Source: Candidatus Saccharibacteria bacterium 49-20
GTDB taxonomy: Bacteria; Patescibacteriota; Saccharimonadia; Saccharimonadales; Saccharimonadaceae
Direction: 5' to 3'
Length of the DNA stretch: 64,000 nt
Assembly (NCBI GenBank): GCA_001897295.1
Contig: MKSN01000001.1
Coordinates: forward strand, 516,011 to 580,010
In this document: positions 49,137 to 58,597 of the stretch, in pieces
How positions within the stretch are numbered: position 1 is the first letter of the stretch
Layout: each line of letters starts with the position of its first letter
Program-made: the position numbers and the translations under genes
The notes under the pieces: model-generated
Told to the model about the DNA's origin: nothing
Database searches by the model: none
The model's input: only the letters and a program-made list of their open reading frames with translations

Positions 49137-50077
49137 ATTGACCCGCCGCCAGTTGCAATAATAATAAGCACGCCAAGGCTAATCATACCGAGGAACGTAT
49201 ACATACCGTGGTGTAAACGCCAGCTCTTTTTGAGTGCTTTAGGTAGCTTTTCACGGTGGTGATGTGCAACAACACCCACAATCGCGACAATCGCAAGCAG
49301 TCCTAATACGCCGATTGTCACAGGGCTTAATGATTCAAGAATGGTACCGAAATACGCCAGAGGGTTTTGCGTTTCACTCGCGACCTTTGAAGCCGAGAAA
49401 GTAGGCTGAAGTGAGCGCGTTTCACTTGCCGCCACTGCCGCAACTGGCGCACCGTACAGGGCCACTACTAGCGTGGTCTTTTGGCCGTTTAGTTCGCCGT
49501 CAACCACTGCAAATCCTACATCCACATAGTCATTTTTAAGAAGATTTTCACGGTGAGTCGCCGAATTCATCCACGCAGTGACTGTCGCTTGTGAAGTGGG
49601 ATAATTTTTCGCTAAGTTTTCACCCGCAACACTATAGTTATACCCGACATCACCAAACCATTTCCACGGTTCAGTGCCACTAGGTGAGACGTGCGCCCAG
49701 TACTGTTCAGTAAACATATTTTGCGCCTTCAAGAATGCCGCATCGCTCAGTTGCGCATTAATTTGCAAATCCCCTGCCCCAACTTTTTCACGCTCGAGGT
49801 TCGTATCAGCCAATAACTCTTCGGTTTGAATATTCGATTGCTTCGCCAAGACACTTAAATGGCCTGTTGTCGCGAACCCATATACTACCTGCGCCAATAA
49901 CGCGATGATGAGCACCGCAATAATGCCATGCGCCCGAATCAAATGTGGACGATATTCGTTTGCCTTGTGCGGAACCAGTACGTGCTTCGCGTGGCTCTGT
50001 ACGCGCTTCTTAAGAGGTACCTTTTTTGAGGTACTGCGCTTCTGAATCGGTTTTCGTTGTGTGTGTTTCGTGTTCAC
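49133..50077 (-). CDS. CAP/SCP-domain membrane protein
   Basis: NLEREKVGAGDLQINAQLSDAAFLKAQNMFTEQYWAHVSPSGTEPWKWFGDVGYNYSVAGENLAKNY...VTAWMNSATHRENLL. Confidence 0.92.
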   Translation of the reverse strand: MNTKHTQRKPIQKRSTSKKVPLKKRVQSHAKHVLVPHKANEYRPHLIRAHGIIAVLIIALLAQVVYGFATTGHLSVLAKQSNIQTEELLADTNLEREKVGAGDLQINAQLSDAAFLKAQNMFTEQYWAHVSPSGTEPWKWFGDVGYNYSVAGENLAKNYPTSQATVTAWMNSATHRENLLKNDYVDVGFAVVDGELNGQKTTLVVALYGAPVAAVAASETRSLQPTFSASKVASETQNPLAYFGTILESLSPVTIGVLGLLAIVAIVGVVAHHHREKLPKALKKSWRLHHGMYTFLGMISLGVLIIIATGGGSI

Positions 50078-50095
50078 GATCAGCCTCAGTATAGC

Positions 50096-50124
50096 AAAAA
50101 GCCCCTACGAGCGTAAGGGCTTTT
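50096..50124 (-). terminator. intrinsic terminator after the surface protein gene
   Basis: Minus strand AAAAGCCCTTACG..CGTAGGGGCTTTTT. Confidence 0.85.
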
Positions 50125-50147
50125 ATGGTATAGCTATTTTTTATTCA

Positions 50148-52640
50148 CTATTCAGCTTGGCGATTGCGCGCTGCGCCGACAATCCACCAGATAAGCGTTG
50201 CGAGTGCTGCAACGATTAGGAGCCACCAGTACCATGCCATTCCAAGCACAGTGCCATCGCTGCTGTCGGTGTCGACTGCTGCAGCGAGGTTCTTTTCGGT
50301 TGAAGTACCTTCGACGGCTTTGGTGCCTTCAGTGGTGTCGTCACCAGTGTTAGCTCCGAGAACTTGGGCTGCGCCAAAGGTTGTAAGTGGCAACCCGCCA
50401 TTTGGTTGATTGCTCAATGAGTTAGAATCTTGAGTAGGTTGAATAGGAGGCGTCACAACTTGGCTAATTATCACATTAGTAGTAAAGGCCTCAGTATCAA
50501 ATGCGTCGTCTACTTCTGGATCAGCGCCTGCTTGGAACACCGCAACCCTGTGAGTCGTGTTGTTTGCAAGGTTCACACCACTGATAGTCCAAATTCCTTG
50601 TTCATCTGTAGTGCGGCTGTACTTTACATCGTCAACATAGATATCAAGTGCAATACCTTCAACACCCACACCATCTACGTTGTAAGAAATCACACCGGAA
50701 ATGTTTGGAGTTGTGGTAGTGCGAGAGATTGGGGCGATTGCACCAATCACTGAACGGTCAATATTCTCTACGCTGTAGCTAAATGAGCCGGTGTTACCTG
50801 CAAAGTCGGTAAAGTTCACAGTTGAAGCTTCGTTATCTGTAACTTCTTTAGTAAAGACCGTACCACCGTTGGTGCTCACCCATCCCTGAGGAGCGTTTGA
50901 GGCTTCGTCAACAGTCACAGTAACAAGTACATTGTTTCGTGTTTGTGCAGTTGTTGAGTAATCAACACTAAGCACTTCTGGTGCAACGCCATCAACGGTG
51001 AAGTTAACGGTTTCATTGAAGGTGTTGCCGCTGTTGTCGCGACCATAGACTTCAAGAGTATAGTCTGAACCATCGACAAAGTTGGTTGTATCAAGGTTAA
51101 AGGTTGGGTTGAGGCTACTACCGCCAGAACCTTGTGCCTTAAACACGCCACCCTTACGTACAGTGAAGTTCGTAAAGTTAACTGCAGTCTTCGTACCATC
51201 GCTCAAGCTTACGTTCACTGTATGCAATTGCTTGTTGGTACGGCTGCCATCTACTTCAGTGCCGTCTGCGTAGTTAATTGAGTTCACTACTGGTGTTGAA
51301 GTGTCGAGGTTGAACGTATTTTCGCGACCAGAAACTTCTTTATTGTACTTACCAAATTGGTCAATCACATACGCACCAGTCCATGTGTCATCGACAAAGA
51401 TGTGCTTTGCTTCGGTGTGCGTGTTGGTGCCGCGTACAGTCAGGATTGCACCCGCCTTGTCCACGTCAATACCGTACCAAAGGTTGCCAGCGGTGTGAAC
51501 GCCGTCGATAGTCACCTTGGAGCCGTTCACAATGAGACCTGCGAGGTTGTCCTTAAGGGTCACATTGGTAATAAGGGCGCCAGTTACGTTATAGGTCACT
51601 ACTGCGTGTGGCTTAGTTGGGAAGCCTGAAGTCGCGGTAAGTGTACTTGTAGTAGTAACAGTAAGGTTTTTAAGAGTCGCGTTATTTGCAGTTACAACAA
51701 ATGCAGCATTATTCAGGTTGCTTGTACGATCAAACGCGCTCGTCACTGTCTTGCCAGCACCATCAATAGTGACTGGCTTGTTTACTTGTACAGGTTGTGT
51801 AAGTGTTACATCTTTATTGAGTTGAAGGGTGTCTCCAGTTGAAGCGGCTGCAATCGCGCTTTCAATACTGTCGTACGCCTGTTGCTTGTTGAGATTAGTT
51901 GCAACAGGGTTTGCGACAGACACGTTGCGGTAAAGATAGGTTTTACCAGGAGCAACATATGAAACTGCAGTAAGTTTTTGGTAGAGTGCAGTGCTATCGA
52001 CTGAACCCTGCCCATCTACTACCCATACAGACGGCTTGTTGACTGCCTCAAAAGGCGCTGATTCACTCCAAAGCGCACCTTGAAGCGTTAATTGTGAGTT
52101 TGAAAGTGAAGGACTACTTCCACGTGACACTTCGATGCCGCCAAATTCGTGGCCATCTACGTGAGTATTACCTTTCAAGGTAACTTGTGAGCCGTTGATT
52201 AAGAAACCGGCGTCACCACCCTTTACACGAAGGCTATTAATCTCAACGTTTGAGACATTGTAAGCCTGGAATACGTAGTCGCTCTTCCAACCCTCAAGCG
52301 AAGAAGTGGCGGTGTTCAATACAATAGTACTGTCGTTACCATTGATGCGTACATCACTTCGGCTCAATACGAGCTTTTCAGGTGCAGTAATAGTCACCTT
52401 TGAAGCAAGGTTAATGTACCCTACATTTGGATCGTTCAACGCATCTTTAAATGCGTCAAATGTGGTAATACCGCTCACGGTAGTCCCCGCAACTGCGCTT
52501 GCGTTTTGAGATAAAATAAACGGCACGCTCGCCGTCAAAGTACTCACCGCTAATATAAATGCAGTTGTTAATAATGTTATTTTCTTTCCTAGCGCTGTCG
52601 CTCGCATACGTAGCTTCATAAAACACTCCCTGGTCGACAT
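50148..52640 (-). CDS. large surface protein (beta-helix plus Ig-like domains), C-terminal TM anchor with AWYWW motif
   Basis: Signal/TM N-terminus; beta-helix-like repeats (VEINSLRVKGGDAGFLINGSQVTLKGNTHVDGHEFGGIEV); C-terminus LGMAWYWWLLIVAALATLIWWIVGAARNRQAE. Confidence 0.88.
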   Translation of the reverse strand: MSTRECFMKLRMRATALGKKITLLTTAFILAVSTLTASVPFILSQNASAVAGTTVSGITTFDAFKDALNDPNVGYINLASKVTITAPEKLVLSRSDVRINGNDSTIVLNTATSSLEGWKSDYVFQAYNVSNVEINSLRVKGGDAGFLINGSQVTLKGNTHVDGHEFGGIEVSRGSSPSLSNSQLTLQGALWSESAPFEAVNKPSVWVVDGQGSVDSTALYQKLTAVSYVAPGKTYLYRNVSVANPVATNLNKQQAYDSIESAIAAASTGDTLQLNKDVTLTQPVQVNKPVTIDGAGKTVTSAFDRTSNLNNAAFVVTANNATLKNLTVTTTSTLTATSGFPTKPHAVVTYNVTGALITNVTLKDNLAGLIVNGSKVTIDGVHTAGNLWYGIDVDKAGAILTVRGTNTHTEAKHIFVDDTWTGAYVIDQFGKYNKEVSGRENTFNLDTSTPVVNSINYADGTEVDGSRTNKQLHTVNVSLSDGTKTAVNFTNFTVRKGGVFKAQGSGGSSLNPTFNLDTTNFVDGSDYTLEVYGRDNSGNTFNETVNFTVDGVAPEVLSVDYSTTAQTRNNVLVTVTVDEASNAPQGWVSTNGGTVFTKEVTDNEASTVNFTDFAGNTGSFSYSVENIDRSVIGAIAPISRTTTTPNISGVISYNVDGVGVEGIALDIYVDDVKYSRTTDEQGIWTISGVNLANNTTHRVAVFQAGADPEVDDAFDTEAFTTNVIISQVVTPPIQPTQDSNSLSNQPNGGLPLTTFGAAQVLGANTGDDTTEGTKAVEGTSTEKNLAAAVDTDSSDGTVLGMAWYWWLLIVAALATLIWWIVGAARNRQAE

Positions 52641-52735
52641 TCAGCACGGCCTGTATCCCGGCTATTGATATCTCACCATTAAATTCTTAACACAAATCTC
52701 AACTTTTGTATTTTATTTTTCTTAACTCTATCACT

Positions 52736-53359
52736 TTATTCTGCTTTTGGCAATACTGAACGTTTCCTTAAAACCTTATGTTTAAAAGCAAAGAATAAAG
52801 CAAAACCAATAGCGGCGAGAATTCCCCACCAATACCACGCCGTCCCAAACAATCGCCAGCCTTCAGAAGTGCGTTCCACGGGAGCAGGTTTCATTGTCTG
52901 GGCGGCCGCAACCGCATACGGGCTATACCGGTTAAAATACGCCACGTACTCCGACTCACTCATGCGGCTGGTCGTTGAAGCGGTAACAGGGACTTGCTCA
53001 AGCGGTTCATATTGTGCGAGCGTCTGGTTAGGCGCGCTCACCTCTTGTACCTGTACTTTAGACGAAGTGTTAACTGGTATACTTGCGGTATTAGAGGGAG
53101 TCGCCGCAGGTGGTGGCGTAGGGTTCGCAGGTTGTGGTGCTTGTGTGAGCGCAGGTTGTTGAGTAGAAGATGTCACATTTTTAGGACATTCTACCCACAA
53201 CACCGTCCGAACCACGCACCTTACCGTCCGTAATAAAGAAGGACTCTCGGCAAAAGAAGGCCGAGAGTTGATAATAACGAGACTGGAAGCTAGGAGCGCA
53301 GGCACTACTATATACACGATAAGTATTTTACCCTGTAGGAACCCTCGCAGTGTGCGCAT
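52736..53359 (-). CDS. secreted Pro/Thr-rich protein with C-terminal AWYWW-type TM anchor
   Basis: N-terminal signal; low-complexity PTPPPAATPS region; C-terminus LFGTAWYWWGILAAIGFALFFAFKHKVLRKRSVLPKAE. Confidence 0.8.
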   Translation of the reverse strand: MRTLRGFLQGKILIVYIVVPALLASSLVIINSRPSFAESPSLLRTVRCVVRTVLWVECPKNVTSSTQQPALTQAPQPANPTPPPAATPSNTASIPVNTSSKVQVQEVSAPNQTLAQYEPLEQVPVTASTTSRMSESEYVAYFNRYSPYAVAAAQTMKPAPVERTSEGWRLFGTAWYWWGILAAIGFALFFAFKHKVLRKRSVLPKAE

Positions 53360-53431
53360 GTATACGTGCCCTCCCCACTCGACAACTATATGTAGCGTAC
53401 TTCTAGTATAGCATAACCGCTATATGGTGGG

Positions 53432-53821
53432 TTAATTGTTGAGCTGCTCCATACGGGTATCCATGTCGCGGTGACTCAGGCCGTAATAATGGGCCATTTC
53501 GTGCCATAATGTGCGTTTCACCTCTTGGAAAAGTTTTTCCACGTCATCTTCGGCAACGCGCAGCAGTGAATTCTTAAATAACGTAATCTTATCTGGCAAC
53601 ATACCACTAAAGCCCGAGCCACGTTGGGTCAATGGAATCCCCTCGTATAGGCCAAGGAGCATATGGTGTTCATCAAGGTGTGATTTCTGTACCTGGTATT
53701 CATCAGGGTCATCGGCATAAATAATCGCGACATTGTTGAGTCCCTCAATATATTCTTGAGGTAGTTCATCCATAGCGCGCGTAATCAGCGCATCAAACTC
53801 TTCGTCGGTAAGGGTAAGCAT
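53432..53821 (-). CDS. metallopeptidase family (DUF1025-like zincin) protein
   Basis: TLWHEMAHYYGLSHRDMDTRM HExxH motif. Confidence 0.88.
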   Translation of the reverse strand: MLTLTDEEFDALITRAMDELPQEYIEGLNNVAIIYADDPDEYQVQKSHLDEHHMLLGLYEGIPLTQRGSGFSGMLPDKITLFKNSLLRVAEDDVEKLFQEVKRTLWHEMAHYYGLSHRDMDTRMEQLNN

Positions 53822-53851
53822 TTTTACAGTATATCAGGTAGCGCGTTTAGT

Positions 53852-54031
53852 TTATTGCACGTTTCCGTGAAGGTCTTTGGTGATCTCTTCCCACTCTTGA
53901 AGGAGCGCCGCGCCGTCTTCATCTTGAGTGAGGTCGATCACTTCGTCCTGTTCATAGGTATCAAGCTCGCTCACGCTGCCGTCATCCTGGGGATCGATTG
54001 GTTGAAGTTGTAAATATTGGAATAATGACAT
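53852..54031 (-). CDS. small acidic protein, 59 aa
   Basis: Manual translation MSLFQYLQLQPIDPQDDGSVSELDTYEQDEVIDLTQDEDGAALLQEWEEITKDLHGNVQ*; canonical-spaced promoter upstream. Confidence 0.65.
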   Translation of the reverse strand: MSLFQYLQLQPIDPQDDGSVSELDTYEQDEVIDLTQDEDGAALLQEWEEITKDLHGNVQ

Positions 54032-54070
54032 CTTGTTAAACTGCTGTTTGTGTTAATTGGTTATGTGCAT

Positions 54071-54154
54071 ATTTAAGCATAAACATATTAAAAAGTCAAT
54101 CCCCTACGTTCACCCCCCCTTAATATTGACTTTTTATCAAGCTTATGCTAATGT
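54071..54154. promoter_or_regulatory. pair of near-identical divergent promoters
   Basis: +: TTGACT-17-TAATGT (54126-54154); -: TTGACT-17-TTAAAT (54099-54071); share TTGACTTTTTA..A.G.TTATGCT.AA. Confidence 0.75.
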
Positions 54155-54162
54155 AACTTCAA

Positions 54163-55161
54163 ATGACCGAACACCAAAATCGCGAAGTCCTTCACAATTC
54201 AGCCTCTCAAGAAACACAGCCAAAACTCTCGGCTCAAGAAAGGCTCGCTCAATCAGAACACTACGTACGCGCCATGTCGAGCGCACGCGTACTGCGTTCA
54301 AAAGAATTCGCACTCGCCCGTAACTCCAACCTATCTGGAGCACAAGCCTTTGGTGAAGCAGCCGCAGCGCTCGCTCAATCACCTGAAGAAATTGATGACT
54401 TTGACCGCTCCCTTCTTACGACGGTTAGTCGCCTCGGTACTTATATGGACGCACAGCGAGAAATCGACGACATCAATAATGTACGCGATTTCGAGAAGCA
54501 ACGCGGTAGTGATATCTCACAGGATGATATCGAGCGCCTCGCCGAGCTTAAACAAGAGTATATGCTCCCCTTCAACCACGCGGTTAAAGAATTGATTCTC
54601 GATAACCCTACCCTCAACGCCGGTGACCTTCGTGACAACCTCGCCGTCGCCTACACCGCCATTTACGGCCGCCACAACACTCTTCGCCCAGAACAGCCTA
54701 CCCAAGAAATCTCTCGACGCCCCGCCGAAGATGTCCTGTATAACATCGAAGCAGTTATTAATGGTATGCGTCATGAGGTTGCGACAGAAACGCTCTTTGC
54801 TGCGGCAGGCCTAAACTACGACTACAACGTAACCGACGAACAAGATAAGCACGGTCGCGATATCTACGCCGAAGTTGATGGAAAATGGGGTGGTATCGAT
54901 ATTAAAGCGAGCTTTGGTAAGGAGCGAAAGACCCACCAGCGCCAACGATTTTCAAAAGCCGTATGGACCGGCCTTACCGACGCCGACTTCCGTGGCCCCA
55001 AGGATGACATGTCAGATTCAGTCTCTATCTCATTTGCCACTGCAAAGAAATATGCACCTGCATTTATTGATCGTATCCGCAAGATGCGCTCGGGTGAACT
55101 TGGCCGTCAGCACCGTGCCGCACGAAACACTGGTTCACGCGCCCTTCAGTACCATTCATAA
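54163..55161 (+). CDS. hypothetical protein with PD-(D/E)XK-nuclease-like motif
   Basis: EVATETLFAAAGLNYDYNVTDEQDKHGRDIYAEVDGKWGGIDIKASFGKE; promoter with -10 8 nt before ATG. Confidence 0.8.
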   Translation: MTEHQNREVLHNSASQETQPKLSAQERLAQSEHYVRAMSSARVLRSKEFALARNSNLSGAQAFGEAAAALAQSPEEIDDFDRSLLTTVSRLGTYMDAQREIDDINNVRDFEKQRGSDISQDDIERLAELKQEYMLPFNHAVKELILDNPTLNAGDLRDNLAVAYTAIYGRHNTLRPEQPTQEISRRPAEDVLYNIEAVINGMRHEVATETLFAAAGLNYDYNVTDEQDKHGRDIYAEVDGKWGGIDIKASFGKERKTHQRQRFSKAVWTGLTDADFRGPKDDMSDSVSISFATAKKYAPAFIDRIRKMRSGELGRQHRAARNTGSRALQYHS

Positions 55162-55170
55162 GCGCAATAC

Positions 55171-55199
55171 TTTACAAATCATACAGTTTATGCTATAAT
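55171..55199 (+). promoter_or_regulatory. promoter of GC-rich 106-aa gene
   Basis: TTTACA - 17 nt - TATAAT (TGcTATAAT). Confidence 0.75.
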
Positions 55200-55238
55200 G
55201 TTTATCGTACGTCCTCCTACAACCAGAAGGGAGAGAGG

Positions 55239-55559
55239 ATGAACGGGAGATCGACGACTTTTCAAGTCGTTGCCCTCGGACCTGTCCCCCGTAAGGATGG
55301 ACCCGCCCCGAGTGCGCACGAAATCAACGAGTTCCTCGCAGAAGCTGGCCGCCGCAAGACGACCGCAACCTTCTTCGCGAAGAACCTCGATGACCCGAAC
55401 CCCACTGCGCTGCAGTACGAGTTCGTCGTCCGAGTGAAAAATGTTGATTACGAAGATGATTCGTTCGAGCTGATTGACCAATACGGTCGCTGGTTCATGC
55501 TCGACGCATCATCCACCTCCACCAAGATGTCGACCGAGTTCGACATCATCAACCCCTAG
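55239..55559 (+). CDS. GC-rich small hypothetical protein
   Basis: 106 aa ORF; SD GGGAGAGAGG, perfectly spaced promoter, GC-rich third positions. Confidence 0.7.
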   Translation: MNGRSTTFQVVALGPVPRKDGPAPSAHEINEFLAEAGRRKTTATFFAKNLDDPNPTALQYEFVVRVKNVDYEDDSFELIDQYGRWFMLDASSTSTKMSTEFDIINP

Positions 55560-55606
55560 ACCCCTTGGGTTTTCCGAGTCCCCAGCTTTACGGCTGCGGT
55601 TGAAAC

Positions 55607-55627
55607 GGAAAGCTCGAGGGGCTTTCC
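55607..55627 (+). terminator. hairpin downstream of 106-aa gene
   Basis: GGAAAGC TCGAGGG GCTTTCC followed by ATTTCTT. Confidence 0.5.
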
Positions 55628-55645
55628 ATTTCTTGCGATACTTCG

Positions 55646-58597
55646 CTACGCCTTTTGAAGAGAGACCGTGAGCACTGCGCCCTCGATCTTTGCCTCTACG
55701 CTAAACGAATAGCCGCCAGTAGACACAGCTTCAGCGAGCGTCTCGGTCGCAATAGTCTCGGCGTACTCTTGAATCGCCTGCTGCAACTCGCCGTCTTCAG
55801 CCTGAAGGCTAAGAGAGATGCGATCATCAACATTAAGCCCCGCATTCTTACGCGCCGCCTGAACGTGACGAATGACTTCACGAGCCATACCTTCGCGGCG
55901 AAGCTCTGGGGTGACATTCTTATCAAGTTGCGTGAACTCAAAGTCGCCATGCGCAACTTCTTTTACGTTCACCTCTTCAGCAATAATCGATTCATAGAAT
56001 GCATCGAGTCGCTCACCGCCATAAGTAAGCTTCGAAAGTGGCTGACGCACCTTAATCTGCGGTTCATGTTCGTCCTTGAACATACGCAGTGCAAGACCCT
56101 GCTCAATCACTTCGCGGGTTTGTGCCATACGCTCAAGTACGAAGTCGTTTGCGTGGCCCACTTCTGGCCAATCGGTCAAGTGAACGCTTTCGCCTCCAGT
56201 AAGCTTCTGGTACAGTTCTTCCGCCATAAATGGCACAAACGGCGCCAAGCCCTGACTAAGCCTTACAAGTACATAGTGCAGCGTCTTGTAGGCATTGTTC
56301 TTGTCAGTGTCATCTTCAGATTTCCAGAAACGACGGCGAGAACGACGCACATACCAGTTCGATGCATCATCGAGGAATGGCAGAATTGGACTTGTTGCGT
56401 TTGGAATATCGTAGGCGTCCATGTTGGTTTCAATTTCTTGAAGCAATTGATGCACACGGCTGATAATCCATTGGTCGAGTGGGTTTGTCACTTCATCGGA
56501 CGGGTCAACCAGCTCGCCGTTAAATTCCCAACCATCGACTTCGGCGTACATAGTAAAGAAGTCGTACATATTCCAGACCATACTGAGCTTACGAGCGACA
56601 TCCCCTACATCTTTATCTTGCAGTGCAAAGTCTTCACCCTTCAGGAGTGGGCTTGAAAGCAGCAAGAAGCGAAGCGAGTCGGCACTAAACTTATCCATGA
56701 GCTCGTTAGGGTCAGTAAAGTTACCGAGACTCTTACTCATCTTACGACCATCGTTTCCCGCTACGACGCCAGTAGTAATAACGTTGTTAAAGGCGTGGTC
56801 GCCAAAGAGTGCCGTGTTCACAGTGTGCACGTAATAGAACCATGCGCGAACCTGGCCGATATATTCGACGATGAAATCGGCTGGATAGTTTTGCTCAAAC
56901 TTTTCTTTATTTTCAAACGGATAGTGAAGCTGCGCGAATGGCATACTGCCACTCTCAAACCAACAGTCGAGCACCTTATCGATGCGCGTAAAGTGCTCAC
57001 CATCGATATCAAACGTGATGTCATCGACCCATGGACGGTGATAATCTTCGAGCTCGACACCGCTCAGATCTTTGAGCTCTTGGTACGAGCCGATAACCTT
57101 TACCGTTCCCCTGTCGCCCTTCCAAACCGGCATCGCTGTCGCCCAGAAACGATCACGACTTAGGTTCCAGTCTGGCGCTTGTTCGATATTCTTTTGGAAG
57201 CGACCATTCTTTAAGTGTGCTGGGAACCAGTTGATATTCTCGTTTTGTTCGAGCATCAGCGGTTTAGAATCTTGCACATCAAAGAACCAGCTTGGAATCG
57301 CCCGATACATAATGCGCTGCTTTGAACGAGGGTTGAAAGGGTATTCGTGCTGGATGTAGTCAATTTTCCATACAACACCCGCCTTTTCGAGCGCCTTCGC
57401 AATATTCTTGTTGTTGTCCCACACCTCAAGAGGCTTCGTACTATCGAGCCACGGCATAAGTGCGTAAAGCTTTTCAGCAACTTCGGGGTAATAGAACCCG
57501 TTGTCGTCAAGCACATGCACACGCGGAATGTCATTCGCCTGCGCGAGTACAAAGTCCTCTTCACCATAGATTGGTGCGAGGTGCACAATACCAGTACCGC
57601 TTTCAGCGCTGACGTAGTCCGCCGCCCATACCTTATGTGCGTTTTCGCCGTGGTTTACAAAGAGCGGTTCGTAGCTAAGGCCGACAAGCTCAGCACCCTT
57701 CAGTTCACGGAGAGTTTCGTAGGCAAGCGGCTGCTTCTTTTCGTCAATCAAGACTTTCGCAGCAAGTTCTTTCGCCAAGATAAATTGATCGTCGCCCACC
57801 TTCACTTCTACGTATTCAAGTTCAGAGTTCACTGCGAGCGCAGTATTGCCCGGAAGCGTCCATGGAGTGGTTGTCCAGGCAAGAAGCGTCGAACCATTAT
57901 CGAGTTTAAACTTCACGTAGACACTTGGGTCGGTGACGGTTTGGTAGGCGTCGTTGTCCATCGTGACTTCGTTCTTACTCACAGGCGTCGCGAAGCGGGT
58001 GTCGTACATAAGCACCTTCTCGCCTTCATAGATCTTGCCCTTTTCATAAAGCGTCTTAAACGCCCACCAGACACTTTCCATAAAGTCTTTATCCATGGTT
58101 TTGTAGGCACCCTTAAAGTCGACCCAACGACCCACGCGGTCAATCACATCCTCCCAAGTTGCGGCGTTCGCCACCATGCTTTCACGGGCTTTGGTGATGT
58201 AGTGCTCAAGCGTGACGGTTGGAAGTTCGTTGCCATCTTTATCAAGCGGTGCCGGTGCGTCAGCAGTGGTCACGATTTGACGACGGTCGACAATACCGAG
58301 TTGTTTTTCGACAAAGTTCTCAGCTGGCAGGCCGTGAGTATCCCAACCCCAGACACGCTCGACGCGCTTGCCTTTCATTGTCCAGTAGCGAGGCACCGCG
58401 TCCTTCACAATGCTACTCAGCAGCGTTCCGTGGTGCGGCACGCCGGTAATAAATGGAGGCCCGTCATAAAATACATAAGCGTTCTCTTTCGAGCGCAGCT
58501 CAATCGATTTCTCGAACGTTTTATTTTCTTTCCAGTAGTTTACGAGTTCTTTTTCGTATTCGAGTGCGCGTCGCCGACTCCCTGATTGAAACTTCAT
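55646..58597 (-). CDS. ileS: isoleucyl-tRNA synthetase
   Basis: YDGPPFITGVPHHGTLLSSIVKDAVPRYWTMKGKRVERVWGWDTHGLPAE; DGRKMSKSLGNF. Confidence 0.98.
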   Translation of the reverse strand: MKFQSGSRRRALEYEKELVNYWKENKTFEKSIELRSKENAYVFYDGPPFITGVPHHGTLLSSIVKDAVPRYWTMKGKRVERVWGWDTHGLPAENFVEKQLGIVDRRQIVTTADAPAPLDKDGNELPTVTLEHYITKARESMVANAATWEDVIDRVGRWVDFKGAYKTMDKDFMESVWWAFKTLYEKGKIYEGEKVLMYDTRFATPVSKNEVTMDNDAYQTVTDPSVYVKFKLDNGSTLLAWTTTPWTLPGNTALAVNSELEYVEVKVGDDQFILAKELAAKVLIDEKKQPLAYETLRELKGAELVGLSYEPLFVNHGENAHKVWAADYVSAESGTGIVHLAPIYGEEDFVLAQANDIPRVHVLDDNGFYYPEVAEKLYALMPWLDSTKPLEVWDNNKNIAKALEKAGVVWKIDYIQHEYPFNPRSKQRIMYRAIPSWFFDVQDSKPLMLEQNENINWFPAHLKNGRFQKNIEQAPDWNLSRDRFWATAMPVWKGDRGTVKVIGSYQELKDLSGVELEDYHRPWVDDITFDIDGEHFTRIDKVLDCWFESGSMPFAQLHYPFENKEKFEQNYPADFIVEYIGQVRAWFYYVHTVNTALFGDHAFNNVITTGVVAGNDGRKMSKSLGNFTDPNELMDKFSADSLRFLLLSSPLLKGEDFALQDKDVGDVARKLSMVWNMYDFFTMYAEVDGWEFNGELVDPSDEVTNPLDQWIISRVHQLLQEIETNMDAYDIPNATSPILPFLDDASNWYVRRSRRRFWKSEDDTDKNNAYKTLHYVLVRLSQGLAPFVPFMAEELYQKLTGGESVHLTDWPEVGHANDFVLERMAQTREVIEQGLALRMFKDEHEPQIKVRQPLSKLTYGGERLDAFYESIIAEEVNVKEVAHGDFEFTQLDKNVTPELRREGMAREVIRHVQAARKNAGLNVDDRISLSLQAEDGELQQAIQEYAETIATETLAEAVSTGGYSFSVEAKIEGAVLTVSLQKA

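Noticed and set aside
57347-58585. 412-aa plus-strand ORF opposite ileS
   Set aside because: Antisense shadow of a clear ileS frame; composition not protein-like and no promoter/SD. The same applies to 55655-56656, 7981-8886, 12169-12762, 16798-17391 and many other track ORFs opposite genes.
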